Below are positions 44,092-52,637 of a stretch of 64,000 nt of DNA, in pieces. Every line of letters begins with the position of its first letter. The stretch's first letter is position 1. The DNA lies in the NCBI RefSeq assembly GCF_000020325.1, contig NC_010730.1:422001-486000 (forward strand). Reading direction: 5' to 3'. The notes below the pieces were generated by a model that was not told the origin of the DNA, made no database searches, and saw only the letters and a program-made list of their open reading frames with translations. The stretch comes from Sulfurihydrogenibium sp. YO3AOP1. Its GTDB lineage: Bacteria > Aquificota > Aquificia > Aquificales > Hydrogenothermaceae. Made by a program: the position numbers and the translations under genes.

Positions 44092-44840
44092 AATACAATA
44101 TTTATAATATAACCAAAAGTAATTGGATTGTATTTTATAGCATACTTAATGGATTAATCACCTTAATGTTAATGAAGTCATCAGATGATCTTGATAAAGT
44201 TGTTGTAAGTTTAACAAATATTTCATTAATCACTGTTCCCTTAGTAAGCTTAATTTTTTCCTTAATCTACTTTTATTCAAATAGACAATATATCGAAGTT
44301 TTACTTACACAACCAATTCATAGAAAATCCATATTCCTATCAGATTATTTCTCAGTATCATTATCAATGTCTTTAGCATATGCCATAGGTAATGTAATTC
44401 CTTTCGCTTTTTATGGATATATTTACGACAAGTTCATTATTTTTATACTAGCTGAAATTTTGATTACGTTTGTATTCTCATCAATAGGATTTTTTATAGG
44501 AGTAAATATAGATGATAGAGTTGTGGGAATGGGTGTATCTTTAGTTTTGTGGTTCTTTTTATTGGTAATATTTGACTCTATAATTTTTTATATCATAATA
44601 TTCTTTTCTGATTATCCTATCGAAAAAGCTATTGCATCTATTACTTTTCTAAACCCTATTGATACTATAAGAATTTATATCTTCTACAACTTAGGTTTGT
44701 CAGAACTTTTAGGTATCTCTGGGATCATTCTTTCTGAATTTCTTCAAAAATATCCTTTTGTTCCAATCATAATTTTATTTATTTGGATTTTTATATTTGT
44801 TATGTTGACTACAATAAGATTTTGCAAAAAAGATTTTTAA
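44073..44840 (+). CDS. nosY: ABC transporter permease NosY
   Basis: A 255-residue inner-membrane protein with about six hydrophobic segments, the size and layout of NosY, the membrane partner of NosF. Loop HRKSIFLSDYFSVS and NVIPFAFYGYI are typical of this ABC-2-type family. It starts inside nosF. It ends the nos cluster; no clear terminator follows. Confidence 0.88.
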   Translation: MFIKLLKYNIYNITKSNWIVFYSILNGLITLMLMKSSDDLDKVVVSLTNISLITVPLVSLIFSLIYFYSNRQYIEVLLTQPIHRKSIFLSDYFSVSLSMSLAYAIGNVIPFAFYGYIYDKFIIFILAEILITFVFSSIGFFIGVNIDDRVVGMGVSLVLWFFLLVIFDSIIFYIIIFFSDYPIEKAIASITFLNPIDTIRIYIFYNLGLSELLGISGIILSEFLQKYPFVPIIILFIWIFIFVMLTTIRFCKKDF

Positions 44841-45022
44841 TATCTAGAAGACTTACAATTAACGTGAAACATAAGACGTGAATAGTGAGTCAATAAAGAT
44901 GATGGAAAATCTTCTTAAATCATAATTTTCATAGCGTTCGCTGTTATTACAGATAATCTTTCTTAAAGTTTTCCGAATTCATAATCACTCTTATTAAATT
45001 TTATATTTTTTAGCATATTTGT

Positions 45023-45036
45023 TTGACCTAAATCAA
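45023..45036 (+). promoter_or_regulatory. Fnr-type operator before the siroheme decarboxylase gene
   Basis: TTGACCTAAATCAA. An ATG at 45036 overlaps this site and is therefore not used; TAGTTA near 45055 is a possible -10. The gap 44841-45092 holds nothing else that I can recognise. Confidence 0.75.
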
Positions 45037-45092
45037 TGTTTTTATATTCTAAATTAGTTAGCATATACAAAAAACTTGATGATGGTGTGAAA

Positions 45093-46109
45093 ATGGTTGA
45101 AAATTTATTTTTAAAAATGATACAAGAATCATTTCCATTGGTTCAAAGACCCTTTAAAAAGTTAGGAGAAGAGCTTGGAATATCCGAAGAAGAAGCTTTA
45201 TCCCTGTATGCAAAATTAAAAGATGAAAAGATTATTCGTAACACTTCAGCTATTTTGGAAACAAAAAAAGTAGGTTATAAATCTACTTTGGTTGCGTTTA
45301 GCGTTGATAGTATCGAAAAAGCAGCAGAATATATAAATACCCATCCTGGTGTAAGCCACAATTATGAAAGAGACCACGAAATTTTTAATTTATGGTTTAC
45401 ACTCGCTGTTCCATCAGAATCATCTTTGGGTTTGGAAAAAACTATCGAGATATTAGCCAATAGAACTGGTGCAAAAGATTACATTATCCTTCCAACAATC
45501 AAGATGTTTAAAATTGGTGTCGTTCTTGACACTACATCAACAGAACCTTTAAAAAAGGATATTTCAGAAAAACATGAAAATAAAAATTTAGAATTAACAG
45601 AATTTCATAAAAAAATCCTTTATTACATTCAAAGAGACATTCCAATAAAATATGAACCTTTTGAAGGTATTATAAAAGAATTAAATTGTGATTATGATTC
45701 ATTTTTTAACGAAGTGAACAATTTAATACAAGCAGGATATATAAGAAGATTTGCAACATTGCTTAACCATAGAAAAGCTGGATTTACTGCTAACGCAATG
45801 GTGGTATGGAATGTTCCAGAAGAATTTCAAGAGTTAGCTGGAGAAACGATAGCAAAATATACTTCTGTTTCTCACTGTTATATAAGACCAAAATTCCCAC
45901 CAAAATGGAATTATAATCTTTTTTCTATGATTCATGGAAAATCAAAAGAGGATTTAGAAAGTATTATTGATAATATCGGTAAAGAAATACAAATAAAAGA
46001 TTATTTACCTCTTTATTCCTTAAGAGAATTTAAAAAACAAAGAATTGATTATTTTAGTCCTAAATTCTACGAATGGGAAAAATTAAACAGTTTGCATTCT
46101 TTGATCTAA
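45093..46109 (+). CDS. nirDL: Fused siroheme decarboxylase, NirD/NirL type
   Basis: Acts in heme d1 synthesis, removing acetate carboxyls from siroheme to give didecarboxysiroheme. The 338-residue protein is two AsnC/Lrp-like units in tandem. Unit one has a winged helix (EELGISEEEALSLYAKL) and GVSHNYERDHEIFNLWFTL; unit two has SVSHCYIRPKFPPKWNYN and LFSMIHGKS. The His/Tyr/Arg positions in these loops are those of the decarboxylase site. In many denitrifiers this work is done by separate NirD, L, G and H. Start chosen at ATG 45093 because the earlier ATG lies in the Fnr-type site. Confidence 0.9.
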   Translation: MVENLFLKMIQESFPLVQRPFKKLGEELGISEEEALSLYAKLKDEKIIRNTSAILETKKVGYKSTLVAFSVDSIEKAAEYINTHPGVSHNYERDHEIFNLWFTLAVPSESSLGLEKTIEILANRTGAKDYIILPTIKMFKIGVVLDTTSTEPLKKDISEKHENKNLELTEFHKKILYYIQRDIPIKYEPFEGIIKELNCDYDSFFNEVNNLIQAGYIRRFATLLNHRKAGFTANAMVVWNVPEEFQELAGETIAKYTSVSHCYIRPKFPPKWNYNLFSMIHGKSKEDLESIIDNIGKEIQIKDYLPLYSLREFKKQRIDYFSPKFYEWEKLNSLHSLI

Positions 46110-46114
46110 ATCAA
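46101..46114 (+). promoter_or_regulatory. Fnr-type operator before nrdD
   Basis: TTGATCTAAATCAA. It overlaps the last codons of the nirD/L-type gene and lies 8 bp upstream of the first NrdR-type box, so nrdD should be induced without oxygen and repressed when dATP is high. Confidence 0.8.
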
Positions 46115-46121
46115 TGACCTA

Positions 46122-46168
46122 ACACTATATATAGTGTTATTATTATTTTAGTACACTATATATAGGAG
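46122..46168 (+). promoter_or_regulatory. Paired NrdR-type boxes before nrdD
   Basis: ACACTATATATAGTGT (46122-46137) is a perfect box and ACACTATATATAGGAG (46153-46168) is the second. They are 31 bp apart, as at nrdB. The second box runs into the GGAGGA ribosome site. Confidence 0.88.
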
Positions 46169-46175
46169 GATTCAA

Positions 46176-48287
46176 ATGTTTATCATCAAAAGAGATGGAC
46201 TGGCTCAAGAATTTATGCCATATAAAATAAAGGATGCTATTGAGAAGGCTTTCAAAAGTGTTAACCAAACATTTGATGAAATAATTTACAACAATGTATT
46301 AACAACTTTAAAACAAAAAGATGTATGGACGGTGGAAGAAATCCAAGATTTAATAGAGAAGGAGCTTTTTAGAGCAGGATATTTCGAAGTTATGCGTTCT
46401 TTCATGCTTTATAGACATACAAGGAAATTACAAAGGGAACATATTTTAGGTTTAAACGATGATACCACTTATATTGATTGTACACAAGCTGTTGAAGAGT
46501 ACATTTACAACAAAGATTGGAGAGTTAATGCAAATTCTAACATGGGATACTCTCATGCTGGTCTTGTAAATAACTTGGCCGGAAAGGTTATTGCGAACTA
46601 TTGGCTTGATAAAGTATATAGCAAAGAAGCTGGTTATGCCCATAGAAATGGTGATATTCATATACATGACCTTGATAATCTTTCTGGATATTGTGCTGGT
46701 TGGAGTTTAAGGCAACTCTTAAACGAGGGCTTTAATGGAGTTAGAGGAAGAGTAGAAAGCAAGCCACCCAAGCACTTTAGGGAAGCTTTAGGTCAAATGG
46801 CAAACTTTCTTGGAACCTTACAATCAGAATGGGCAGGGGCCCAATCGTTTAGCTCATTCGACACATATCTTGCTCCATATGTTTTTAAAGATAAATTATC
46901 ATATAACGATATCAAGAAGGCAATTAGAAGTTTTGTGTACAATTTAAATGTGCCATCAAGATGGGGACAATCACCTTTTACAAATATAACTTTAGATTGG
47001 ACTGTTCCAGAAGATTTGGCGGAGCAATGGCCTACAGTAAATGATAGGCACTTATTTGAAGACATAAATGATGAAGAGCTCATAGAAAAAGCAAAAGAAA
47101 GAGGAGTTGAAAAATTAACAGATTTAAAATATAAACATTTCCAAAAAGAAATGGATCTAATCAATAAAGCCTTTTTTGAAGTTATGACGGAAGGTGATAA
47201 ATCAGGACAGCCTTTTACATTTCCAATACCGACAGTTAACATTACTGAAGATTTTAATTGGTATGGAGAAAATACTGATATACTTTTTGAAAATACAGCA
47301 AAATTTGGTACTGCATACTTCCAAAACTTTATAGGAAGTCAGTATATTATTGACGAAAATGGAGAAAAAATAAAAAATCCTGATGCTTTTCAACCAAACA
47401 TGGTTAGAAGTATGTGCTGCAGATTACAGCTTGATCTAAGGGAGTTGCTAAAGAGAGGGAATGGACTATTTGGAAGTGCGGAAATGACAGGTTCAATAGG
47501 AGTTGTAACTTTAAACATGGCAAGATTAGGATACAGGTTTAAAGGGAATAAAGAAGGGTTTTATAGAGAGTTAGACAGACTTTTAGATATAGCAAAAGAT
47601 ACTTTAGAAAGGAAAAGAAAATTCGTTCAAGATATGTATGATAGAGGGCTCTATCCTTATACAAAAAGATATCTTCATTCTTTTAAAAATCATTTTTCAA
47701 CAATAGGCGTAAATGGAATGAATGAAATGATAAGAAACTTTACTAACGATGCTTACGATATTACAACGCAAGAAGGAATAGAATTTGCAAAAGAAGTTTT
47801 GGATTACATTAGAGAAAAAATTGTTAAATTCCAAGAAGAAACGGGAAATCTCTACAATCTTGAAGCAACTCCTGCAGAAGGTGCAACATACAGGTTTGCT
47901 AAAGAAGATAAAAAAAGATATCCCGATATAATTACAGCGGGGGAAGGAGAAAATATTTATTACACAAACAGTTCTCAAGTTCCCGCATATTATTCCGACG
48001 ATCCATTTGAAGTATTAACATTGCAAGATGATTTACAATGTAAATATACTGGAGGAACAGTACTGCACATATATTTAAAAGAAGCTATAGCTAATAAAGA
48101 AATATGCAGGAATTTAGTTAGAAAAATTATAACAAACTTTAAACTACCATACATTACTATAACACCGTTAATAACAGTATGCCCTAAACACGGAAGATTG
48201 GATAAAAATTATGAATACTGCCCTAAATGTGATGAAGAATTAATTGAAAAATTTATAAAGGAGGTGCAAGAACATGAAAACATTTAA
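46176..48287 (+). CDS. nrdD: Anaerobic (class III) ribonucleotide reductase, catalytic part without the glycyl-radical tail
   Basis: Reduces ribonucleoside triphosphates in the absence of oxygen. The 703-residue protein has an N-terminal ATP cone (IIKRDGLAQEFMPYKIKDAI), YAHRNGDIHIHDLDNLSGYC, and SQVPAYYSDDPFEVLTLQDD near the active site. It ends with the zinc region CPKHG and CPKCDEEL and then stops. The glycyl-radical motif (RVxGY) that normally follows is absent; it is encoded by the next gene, which has its own ribosome site and overlaps by 14 bp. The gene is under paired NrdR boxes and a Fnr-type site. Confidence 0.92.
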   Translation: MFIIKRDGLAQEFMPYKIKDAIEKAFKSVNQTFDEIIYNNVLTTLKQKDVWTVEEIQDLIEKELFRAGYFEVMRSFMLYRHTRKLQREHILGLNDDTTYIDCTQAVEEYIYNKDWRVNANSNMGYSHAGLVNNLAGKVIANYWLDKVYSKEAGYAHRNGDIHIHDLDNLSGYCAGWSLRQLLNEGFNGVRGRVESKPPKHFREALGQMANFLGTLQSEWAGAQSFSSFDTYLAPYVFKDKLSYNDIKKAIRSFVYNLNVPSRWGQSPFTNITLDWTVPEDLAEQWPTVNDRHLFEDINDEELIEKAKERGVEKLTDLKYKHFQKEMDLINKAFFEVMTEGDKSGQPFTFPIPTVNITEDFNWYGENTDILFENTAKFGTAYFQNFIGSQYIIDENGEKIKNPDAFQPNMVRSMCCRLQLDLRELLKRGNGLFGSAEMTGSIGVVTLNMARLGYRFKGNKEGFYRELDRLLDIAKDTLERKRKFVQDMYDRGLYPYTKRYLHSFKNHFSTIGVNGMNEMIRNFTNDAYDITTQEGIEFAKEVLDYIREKIVKFQEETGNLYNLEATPAEGATYRFAKEDKKRYPDIITAGEGENIYYTNSSQVPAYYSDDPFEVLTLQDDLQCKYTGGTVLHIYLKEAIANKEICRNLVRKIITNFKLPYITITPLITVCPKHGRLDKNYEYCPKCDEELIEKFIKEVQEHENI

Positions 48288-48459
48288 AGAATTATCAAAA
48301 GAAGAAATATTAAAACTTTTGGAAAATGAAAGGACTAAAACATTACAGTACACGAGGGTTGTTGGTTATTATAGACCTATTGAAAGTTTTAACAAAGGTA
48401 AAAAAGGAGAGTTTAAAGAAAGGGTATATTTTGAAATAGAAAATAATATCAAACTTTAG
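48274..48459 (+). CDS. Separate glycyl-radical subunit of the class III ribonucleotide reductase, 61 aa
   Basis: The protein carries YTRVVGYYRPIESFNKGKKG (Gly31 the radical site), which is the C-terminal glycyl-radical loop of NrdD. The start ATG 48274 has a textbook site (AAAGGAGGTG) placed inside the end of nrdD. The first 25 residues (FKELSKEEILKLLENER) form a helix that could dock on NrdD. The arrangement resembles the spare-part protein GrcA/YfiD of pyruvate formate-lyase, but here it would be the only radical domain. Activated by NrdG, encoded 77 bp downstream. Confidence 0.82.
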   Translation: MKTFKELSKEEILKLLENERTKTLQYTRVVGYYRPIESFNKGKKGEFKERVYFEIENNIKL

Positions 48460-48536
48460 GTCAAATGCCATATTTAAAATTAAAAATGGAACACTCACAT
48501 ATACAGTTTTTGAATAAATGATTGGTATAAGGAATA

Positions 48537-49220
48537 ATGAGTAAAATTTATGACCTAACACCATTTACAATATTGGATTATCCTAACAAAATTGCTGCAA
48601 TAATATGGTTCTCAAAATGTAATATGAGATGCCCCTATTGCTACAATCCAGAAATTGTATTTGAATCAGAAGGAAAAGATTTATCAGAGAATAAGGTTAT
48701 TTCATTTTTAAGAAAAAGAGTTGGGCTTTTAGAAGGGGTTGTTTTGTGTGGTGGAGAGCCTACTCTTTATAAAGATTTAATCGGTTTTGCCAAGAAGATA
48801 AAGGATTTAGGCTTCTTAATAAAACTTGATACCAATGGGTCAAACCCTTACGTTGTAAACGTATTAATCAAAAATCATTTAATTGATTACGTGGCTCTTG
48901 ATTTTAAAGCTCCATTTGGAAAATATTTTTCTATAACAAAGTTTAACAACATAGACAAAATAAAAGATAGCTTAGAAATTCTTGTAAATTCAGACATTGA
49001 TTATGAAATTAGAACAACTGTTCATCCAGATTTAATCGATGAAAATGATATAAATGAAATCATTTCCTATTTAGAAATGATAAATTTTAAAAAAACTTAT
49101 TTTATACAGAAATTTATCTTTTCTAAAACTATAGGGGATTTAAAAAATCCTGTAAGAGATATAGATAAATCAAAAATAAAAAAGACAAATAAATTTAAAA
49201 TAGGATTTAGAAATTTTTAG
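48537..49220 (+). CDS. nrdG: Radical SAM activase of anaerobic ribonucleotide reductase
   Basis: Generates the glycyl radical on the reductase. The 227-residue protein has the radical SAM cluster CNMRCPYC preceded by IAAIIWFSK, then GVVLCGGEPTLYKDL, the SAM-binding GGEP motif, and IKLDTNGSNP. This is the NrdG2/anaerobic RNR activating type. Convergent with cobA: the two coding ends overlap by 4 bp. It probably shares the nrdD promoter. Confidence 0.92.
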   Translation: MSKIYDLTPFTILDYPNKIAAIIWFSKCNMRCPYCYNPEIVFESEGKDLSENKVISFLRKRVGLLEGVVLCGGEPTLYKDLIGFAKKIKDLGFLIKLDTNGSNPYVVNVLIKNHLIDYVALDFKAPFGKYFSITKFNNIDKIKDSLEILVNSDIDYEIRTTVHPDLIDENDINEIISYLEMINFKKTYFIQKFIFSKTIGDLKNPVRDIDKSKIKKTNKFKIGFRNF

Positions 49221-49966
49221 CATTTTAATAGTTTTGCATCAAACCAATTAATTTTATCTCTTAATTTTACAACATCTCCTATTACTATCAATGCAGGGGT
49301 TGGAACATCTTTTGCTAATTTTGATATATTGTCAATTTCTCCAACAATGACAAGCTGATTTTCTGTTGTACCTGCATGTATAACAGCAACTGGTGTTTTT
49401 GGGTTTTTACCAATTTGAATCAACTTATCCATTATCTTTTCTATGTTGTGAAGTCCCATAAGGAATACTATTGTTTCATTTGCTTTCATACTTTCCCAAT
49501 CTATTGATGAATTTTCCTTATCCGGTGCTTCATGTCCTGTAACAACCCTAAAAGATGATGCTATACCTCTATGGGTAACTGGTATTCCGGTATAAGCAGG
49601 AACTGATATAGCAGAGGTTACTCCCGGAATAACTTCAAACTCAATACCTCTCTCAGCTAAAAATAAACATTCTTCACCACCTCTTCCAAAAACAAAAGGA
49701 TCTCCGCCTTTAAGTCTTACGACTACATCGTACTGTAATGCATAATCGTAAAGGAACTGATTTATTTCTTGCTGTGGAATAGTATGTTTTCCATCTTCTT
49801 TGCCTACATAAATCAAAATAGCTTCTTTTTTTCTATAATTTAAAATTTCTTCATTAATTAACCTGTCATACAGGATTACATCTGCATTTTGTATGATTTT
49901 AAAGGCTTTAACTGTCAATAATTCTGGGTCTCCTGGACCAGCTCCGGTAATATACACTTTTCCCAT
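49217..49966 (-). CDS. cobA: Uroporphyrinogen-III C-methyltransferase
   Basis: Methylates uroporphyrinogen III at C2 and C7 to precorrin-2, the branch point to siroheme and heme d1. The 249-residue protein has VYITGAGPGDPELLTVKA (N-terminal SAM motif), VVRLKGGDPFVFGRGGEE, VIPGVTSAISVPAYTGIPVTHRG and a C-terminal TPALIVIGDVV. In this operon it takes the place of nirE. Together with the precorrin-2 dehydrogenase at 57512 it supplies siroheme. It is the last gene of the nir operon. Confidence 0.95.
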   Translation of the reverse strand: MGKVYITGAGPGDPELLTVKAFKIIQNADVILYDRLINEEILNYRKKEAILIYVGKEDGKHTIPQQEINQFLYDYALQYDVVVRLKGGDPFVFGRGGEECLFLAERGIEFEVIPGVTSAISVPAYTGIPVTHRGIASSFRVVTGHEAPDKENSSIDWESMKANETIVFLMGLHNIEKIMDKLIQIGKNPKTPVAVIHAGTTENQLVIVGEIDNISKLAKDVPTPALIVIGDVVKLRDKINWFDAKLLKC

Positions 49967-49979
49967 AGCTAAATCTCCT

Positions 49980-51041
49980 TTATTTAGAAAATAAAAAGAT
50001 TCCTGATGGTTTTATAACATCTACACTACAGTCCTCGTCCCAAGAATCCCTTTTAATTCTAATGACTTTATTACTATCATTTACAGAAATGTATAAAAAT
50101 TTCCCATCTAAACCCCATCTAACATGTAAAACTTTACCGTCAAATTTAAGGATTTTTTCAGTATCAAAAGTTTCAAAATTTAAAATTTGAACATACGGAA
50201 ACTCATTACCGCTGAAGGTTATAGCTAAATACTTTTCATCAGGACTTATAGATGTAAATACAGGTAATCCATAAATACTTACTGTTTTAATTGGTTTAAA
50301 GTTTTTATCAAATACAAATAACTTTTTATCACCTACTGCTGGTATTACGATTTTATCCTTACCAATTGTCCACATTCCAAAATGTGGAACTTTTAAAACA
50401 GGTTCTTTATATTCAGTGAATAATTGAATTTTTTTATATTCCAAAGTATCAAGATTTAAAACACCTATATGAGGGGAATTAAAAAATCCAACTATATAAA
50501 GATTTTCTTCCATCATTGCATCAAAAGGAACCTGTCCTACATCTTTAAATATTTTTTCAACTTTGAAAACATTTCCCTGTTTTTTAAGAATCCAAATCTC
50601 GTCTTTATCCATTAAAGAAAATGCAAGATAATCTTTATAATTCTTTATACCAACGTTCCTTGAATCAGTTATGATGGTCTGAATGATATTTAAGTCTTTA
50701 TCAAGTATTACAACGGATTTATTTGAATAGTTGGCTACCGCAATATAATCTTTAGTCACAACAAATCCTATAGAACTTTCTCCCACTTTTATTTCCTTTA
50801 TCACTTTATCTTCAATTGGATCAAACTTTATAAGGTATCCATCTCTTGTTATTAAATATCCTTCATTTTCATAGAATTTTATTACTGCGTGGTTTAAATT
50901 GTGCAAATTCTCTATCCGTTTTAGAAATTTACAATCTTGTAAAACTGCTACGGAAGATGTTTCTCTTTCTATTACATAAATCTTTTCTTCTGCAAAGGAT
51001 ACAGTTATTAATAGCATTATCATTAATAAAATCTTTCTCAT
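49980..51041 (-). CDS. nirF: NirF, heme d1 biosynthesis protein
   Basis: A 353-residue periplasmic eight-bladed propeller-like protein related to the d1 domain of NirS but without a cytochrome domain. It has a signal peptide (to about VSFAEE), SSIGFVVTKDYIAVANYSNK, NAVIKFYENE-like strands with H-A-V at about residue 52, and VPHFGMWTIGKDKIVIP. NirF acts late in heme d1 synthesis. It overlaps nirJ by 4 bp and precedes cobA by 13 bp. Confidence 0.88.
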   Translation of the reverse strand: MRKILLMIMLLITVSFAEEKIYVIERETSSVAVLQDCKFLKRIENLHNLNHAVIKFYENEGYLITRDGYLIKFDPIEDKVIKEIKVGESSIGFVVTKDYIAVANYSNKSVVILDKDLNIIQTIITDSRNVGIKNYKDYLAFSLMDKDEIWILKKQGNVFKVEKIFKDVGQVPFDAMMEENLYIVGFFNSPHIGVLNLDTLEYKKIQLFTEYKEPVLKVPHFGMWTIGKDKIVIPAVGDKKLFVFDKNFKPIKTVSIYGLPVFTSISPDEKYLAITFSGNEFPYVQILNFETFDTEKILKFDGKVLHVRWGLDGKFLYISVNDSNKVIRIKRDSWDEDCSVDVIKPSGIFLFSK

Positions 51042-52165
51042 AGCTTACCTCTTATTTCATCTTTTAATAAATAACATGAAGGATCTTCCATTTTGATATC
51101 CCTATAGACTGCATAAGCTCTTGAACGAGATCCGCCATTGCAAATATTTATAAAATAACAATCTTTACATCTACCATCTATATTTCTTGGATGATGCCTT
51201 AAGAAATTTAAAATCGGATTTTTCTCGTCTCTCCAAATCTCCTCAAATTTTTTTTCTTTTATATTCCCAAGGATATAAGGAAAAAATGGATCTGGCTTTA
51301 CATTTCCAAAACTGTCAATGTTAGCAAGCTTAATTCCTGCCGAATTACCACCCCATTTTTCAAGTCTTGTATATAAATCTTCTGTATGATCAGGGTATTC
51401 TTTAATAAATCTTTTTAAAAGTAAAATTGCATCCTGCTCCATGTTCCCTGTTACAACCTCTATATTCCTCTTTGTTCTATAATAAAACAATGCTTTTTCA
51501 ATAATAAAGTTGACAGCAGACCTTCTTTGTCTCTTAGATATGTCCATTTTTAAGTTTTCTAACCCCCTTCCAGAGTATACAAGATGAGATATGTAAATCT
51601 TGGGAATTTTATTCCTTTCTACAAGATTAAACATAAATTTTAGACTTTTCAATGTTGATTTTGTTAATGTAAATCTTACGCCTACTTTGTCAGTGTATTT
51701 TAAAAGCTTTAAAATATTTCCAAAACTTCTTTCAAAAGCTCCATGTATTCCTCTAAAACTATCATGGATGTTTGATTCTCCATCAATGCTTACGCCAATA
51801 TAATTAAAATTTTCTACTATATTTTTAACGTTAGATTCATTAATATACATACCATTTGTAGATAAGTAAGTTATTATCCCTTGCTTTTTACATTCTTGGG
51901 CAATTTCAAAAATATCTTTTCTTAGTAAAGGCTCTCCGCCTGAGAAAATAATAAACTTTATTCCTGCATTGATTAATGATGGCAATGTATTTACAATTTC
52001 ATCTGTTGTTAATGCATCTTTACTGTCTACAGAAGCTTTAGAATAACAATGTAAACAAGATAGATTACATCTATTTGTTAAGTTCCAAATCAGTATTGAG
52101 TAATCAAGACCCTTAGGATTATTTCCTTCTAATGTTGATTTTATTAAATTAGAAACTCTGAGCAT
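51038..52165 (-). CDS. nirJ: NirJ, radical SAM enzyme of heme d1 synthesis
   Basis: Removes propionate side chains from didecarboxysiroheme. The 375-residue protein has NRCNLSCLHCYSKAS (CxxxCxxC), FSGGEPLLRKD, VSIDG and a SPASM-like C-terminus with CKDCYFINICNGGSRSRAYA, holding the auxiliary cluster. It starts at ATG 52165 with GGAG, inside the end of the V4R gene (17-bp overlap). Confidence 0.93.
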   Translation of the reverse strand: MLRVSNLIKSTLEGNNPKGLDYSILIWNLTNRCNLSCLHCYSKASVDSKDALTTDEIVNTLPSLINAGIKFIIFSGGEPLLRKDIFEIAQECKKQGIITYLSTNGMYINESNVKNIVENFNYIGVSIDGESNIHDSFRGIHGAFERSFGNILKLLKYTDKVGVRFTLTKSTLKSLKFMFNLVERNKIPKIYISHLVYSGRGLENLKMDISKRQRRSAVNFIIEKALFYYRTKRNIEVVTGNMEQDAILLLKRFIKEYPDHTEDLYTRLEKWGGNSAGIKLANIDSFGNVKPDPFFPYILGNIKEKKFEEIWRDEKNPILNFLRHHPRNIDGRCKDCYFINICNGGSRSRAYAVYRDIKMEDPSCYLLKDEIRGKL

Positions 52166-52637
52166 TGTTAATCTCCAAAGTTACTTCACATATACCTTCG
52201 CCATTTGCACCACATTTTGATTCATGAGCTTTTATCTTCTTATTCAAATAAGCCTCAACTAATCCTTGGGCAAAACCAACCTCAAAGTGACAGATTCTTT
52301 TACCAATATTAGACATTCCTGCGCAGGTTATACATTCATCTAATTGAAGAATAATTCTGTTTTTTGAAAGCTCCACAGGAATCAAAATTCCGATTTTTTC
52401 ATCTTTAACAAAATTAATGATATTTGACAAATATTTTTCTATGTTTTGATCAAAAATCAGTTTACTTACTTCTCTACCTAAATCTTTGCCTGCATTTTGA
52501 AAAACAAGATTCGCACCTCTTTCACCAAGTAAATCATTAGCGTAATTAGCAGAAAAATGTCTAAAAGCTCTAAATATAATTATAGGAATCTCGCTACCCA
52601 ATTTTGGTCTATGAACTTGGGAGATTTCATCTATCAT
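52149..52637 (-). CDS. V4R-domain protein in the heme d1 operon, 162 aa
   Basis: A soluble protein with a cysteine-containing C-terminal region: LDECITCAGMSNIGKRICHFEVGFAQGLVEAYL, then SKCGANGEGICEVTLEI. This matches the V4R (4-vinyl reductase-like) small-molecule-binding fold. It overlaps the nirN/C gene by 11 bp and nirJ by 17 bp, so it is translated with them. Cys pairs could hold a metal or heme. Its role in nitrite reduction or heme d1 making is not known to me; NO sensing or tetrapyrrole handling are guesses. Confidence 0.72.
   Translation of the reverse strand: MIDEISQVHRPKLGSEIPIIIFRAFRHFSANYANDLLGERGANLVFQNAGKDLGREVSKLIFDQNIEKYLSNIINFVKDEKIGILIPVELSKNRIILQLDECITCAGMSNIGKRICHFEVGFAQGLVEAYLNKKIKAHESKCGANGEGICEVTLEINNAQSF

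Noticed and set aside
45036-45092. ATG at 45036 as the start of the siroheme decarboxylase
   Set aside because: It overlaps the Fnr-type operator, which must lie upstream of the transcript; the ATG at 45093 gives the normal N-terminus.
48250-48300. Frameshift mutation as the cause of the split nrdD
   Set aside because: The second part has its own AAAGGAGGTG site, a well-spaced ATG and an N-terminal helix of its own, so it is a designed separate gene.
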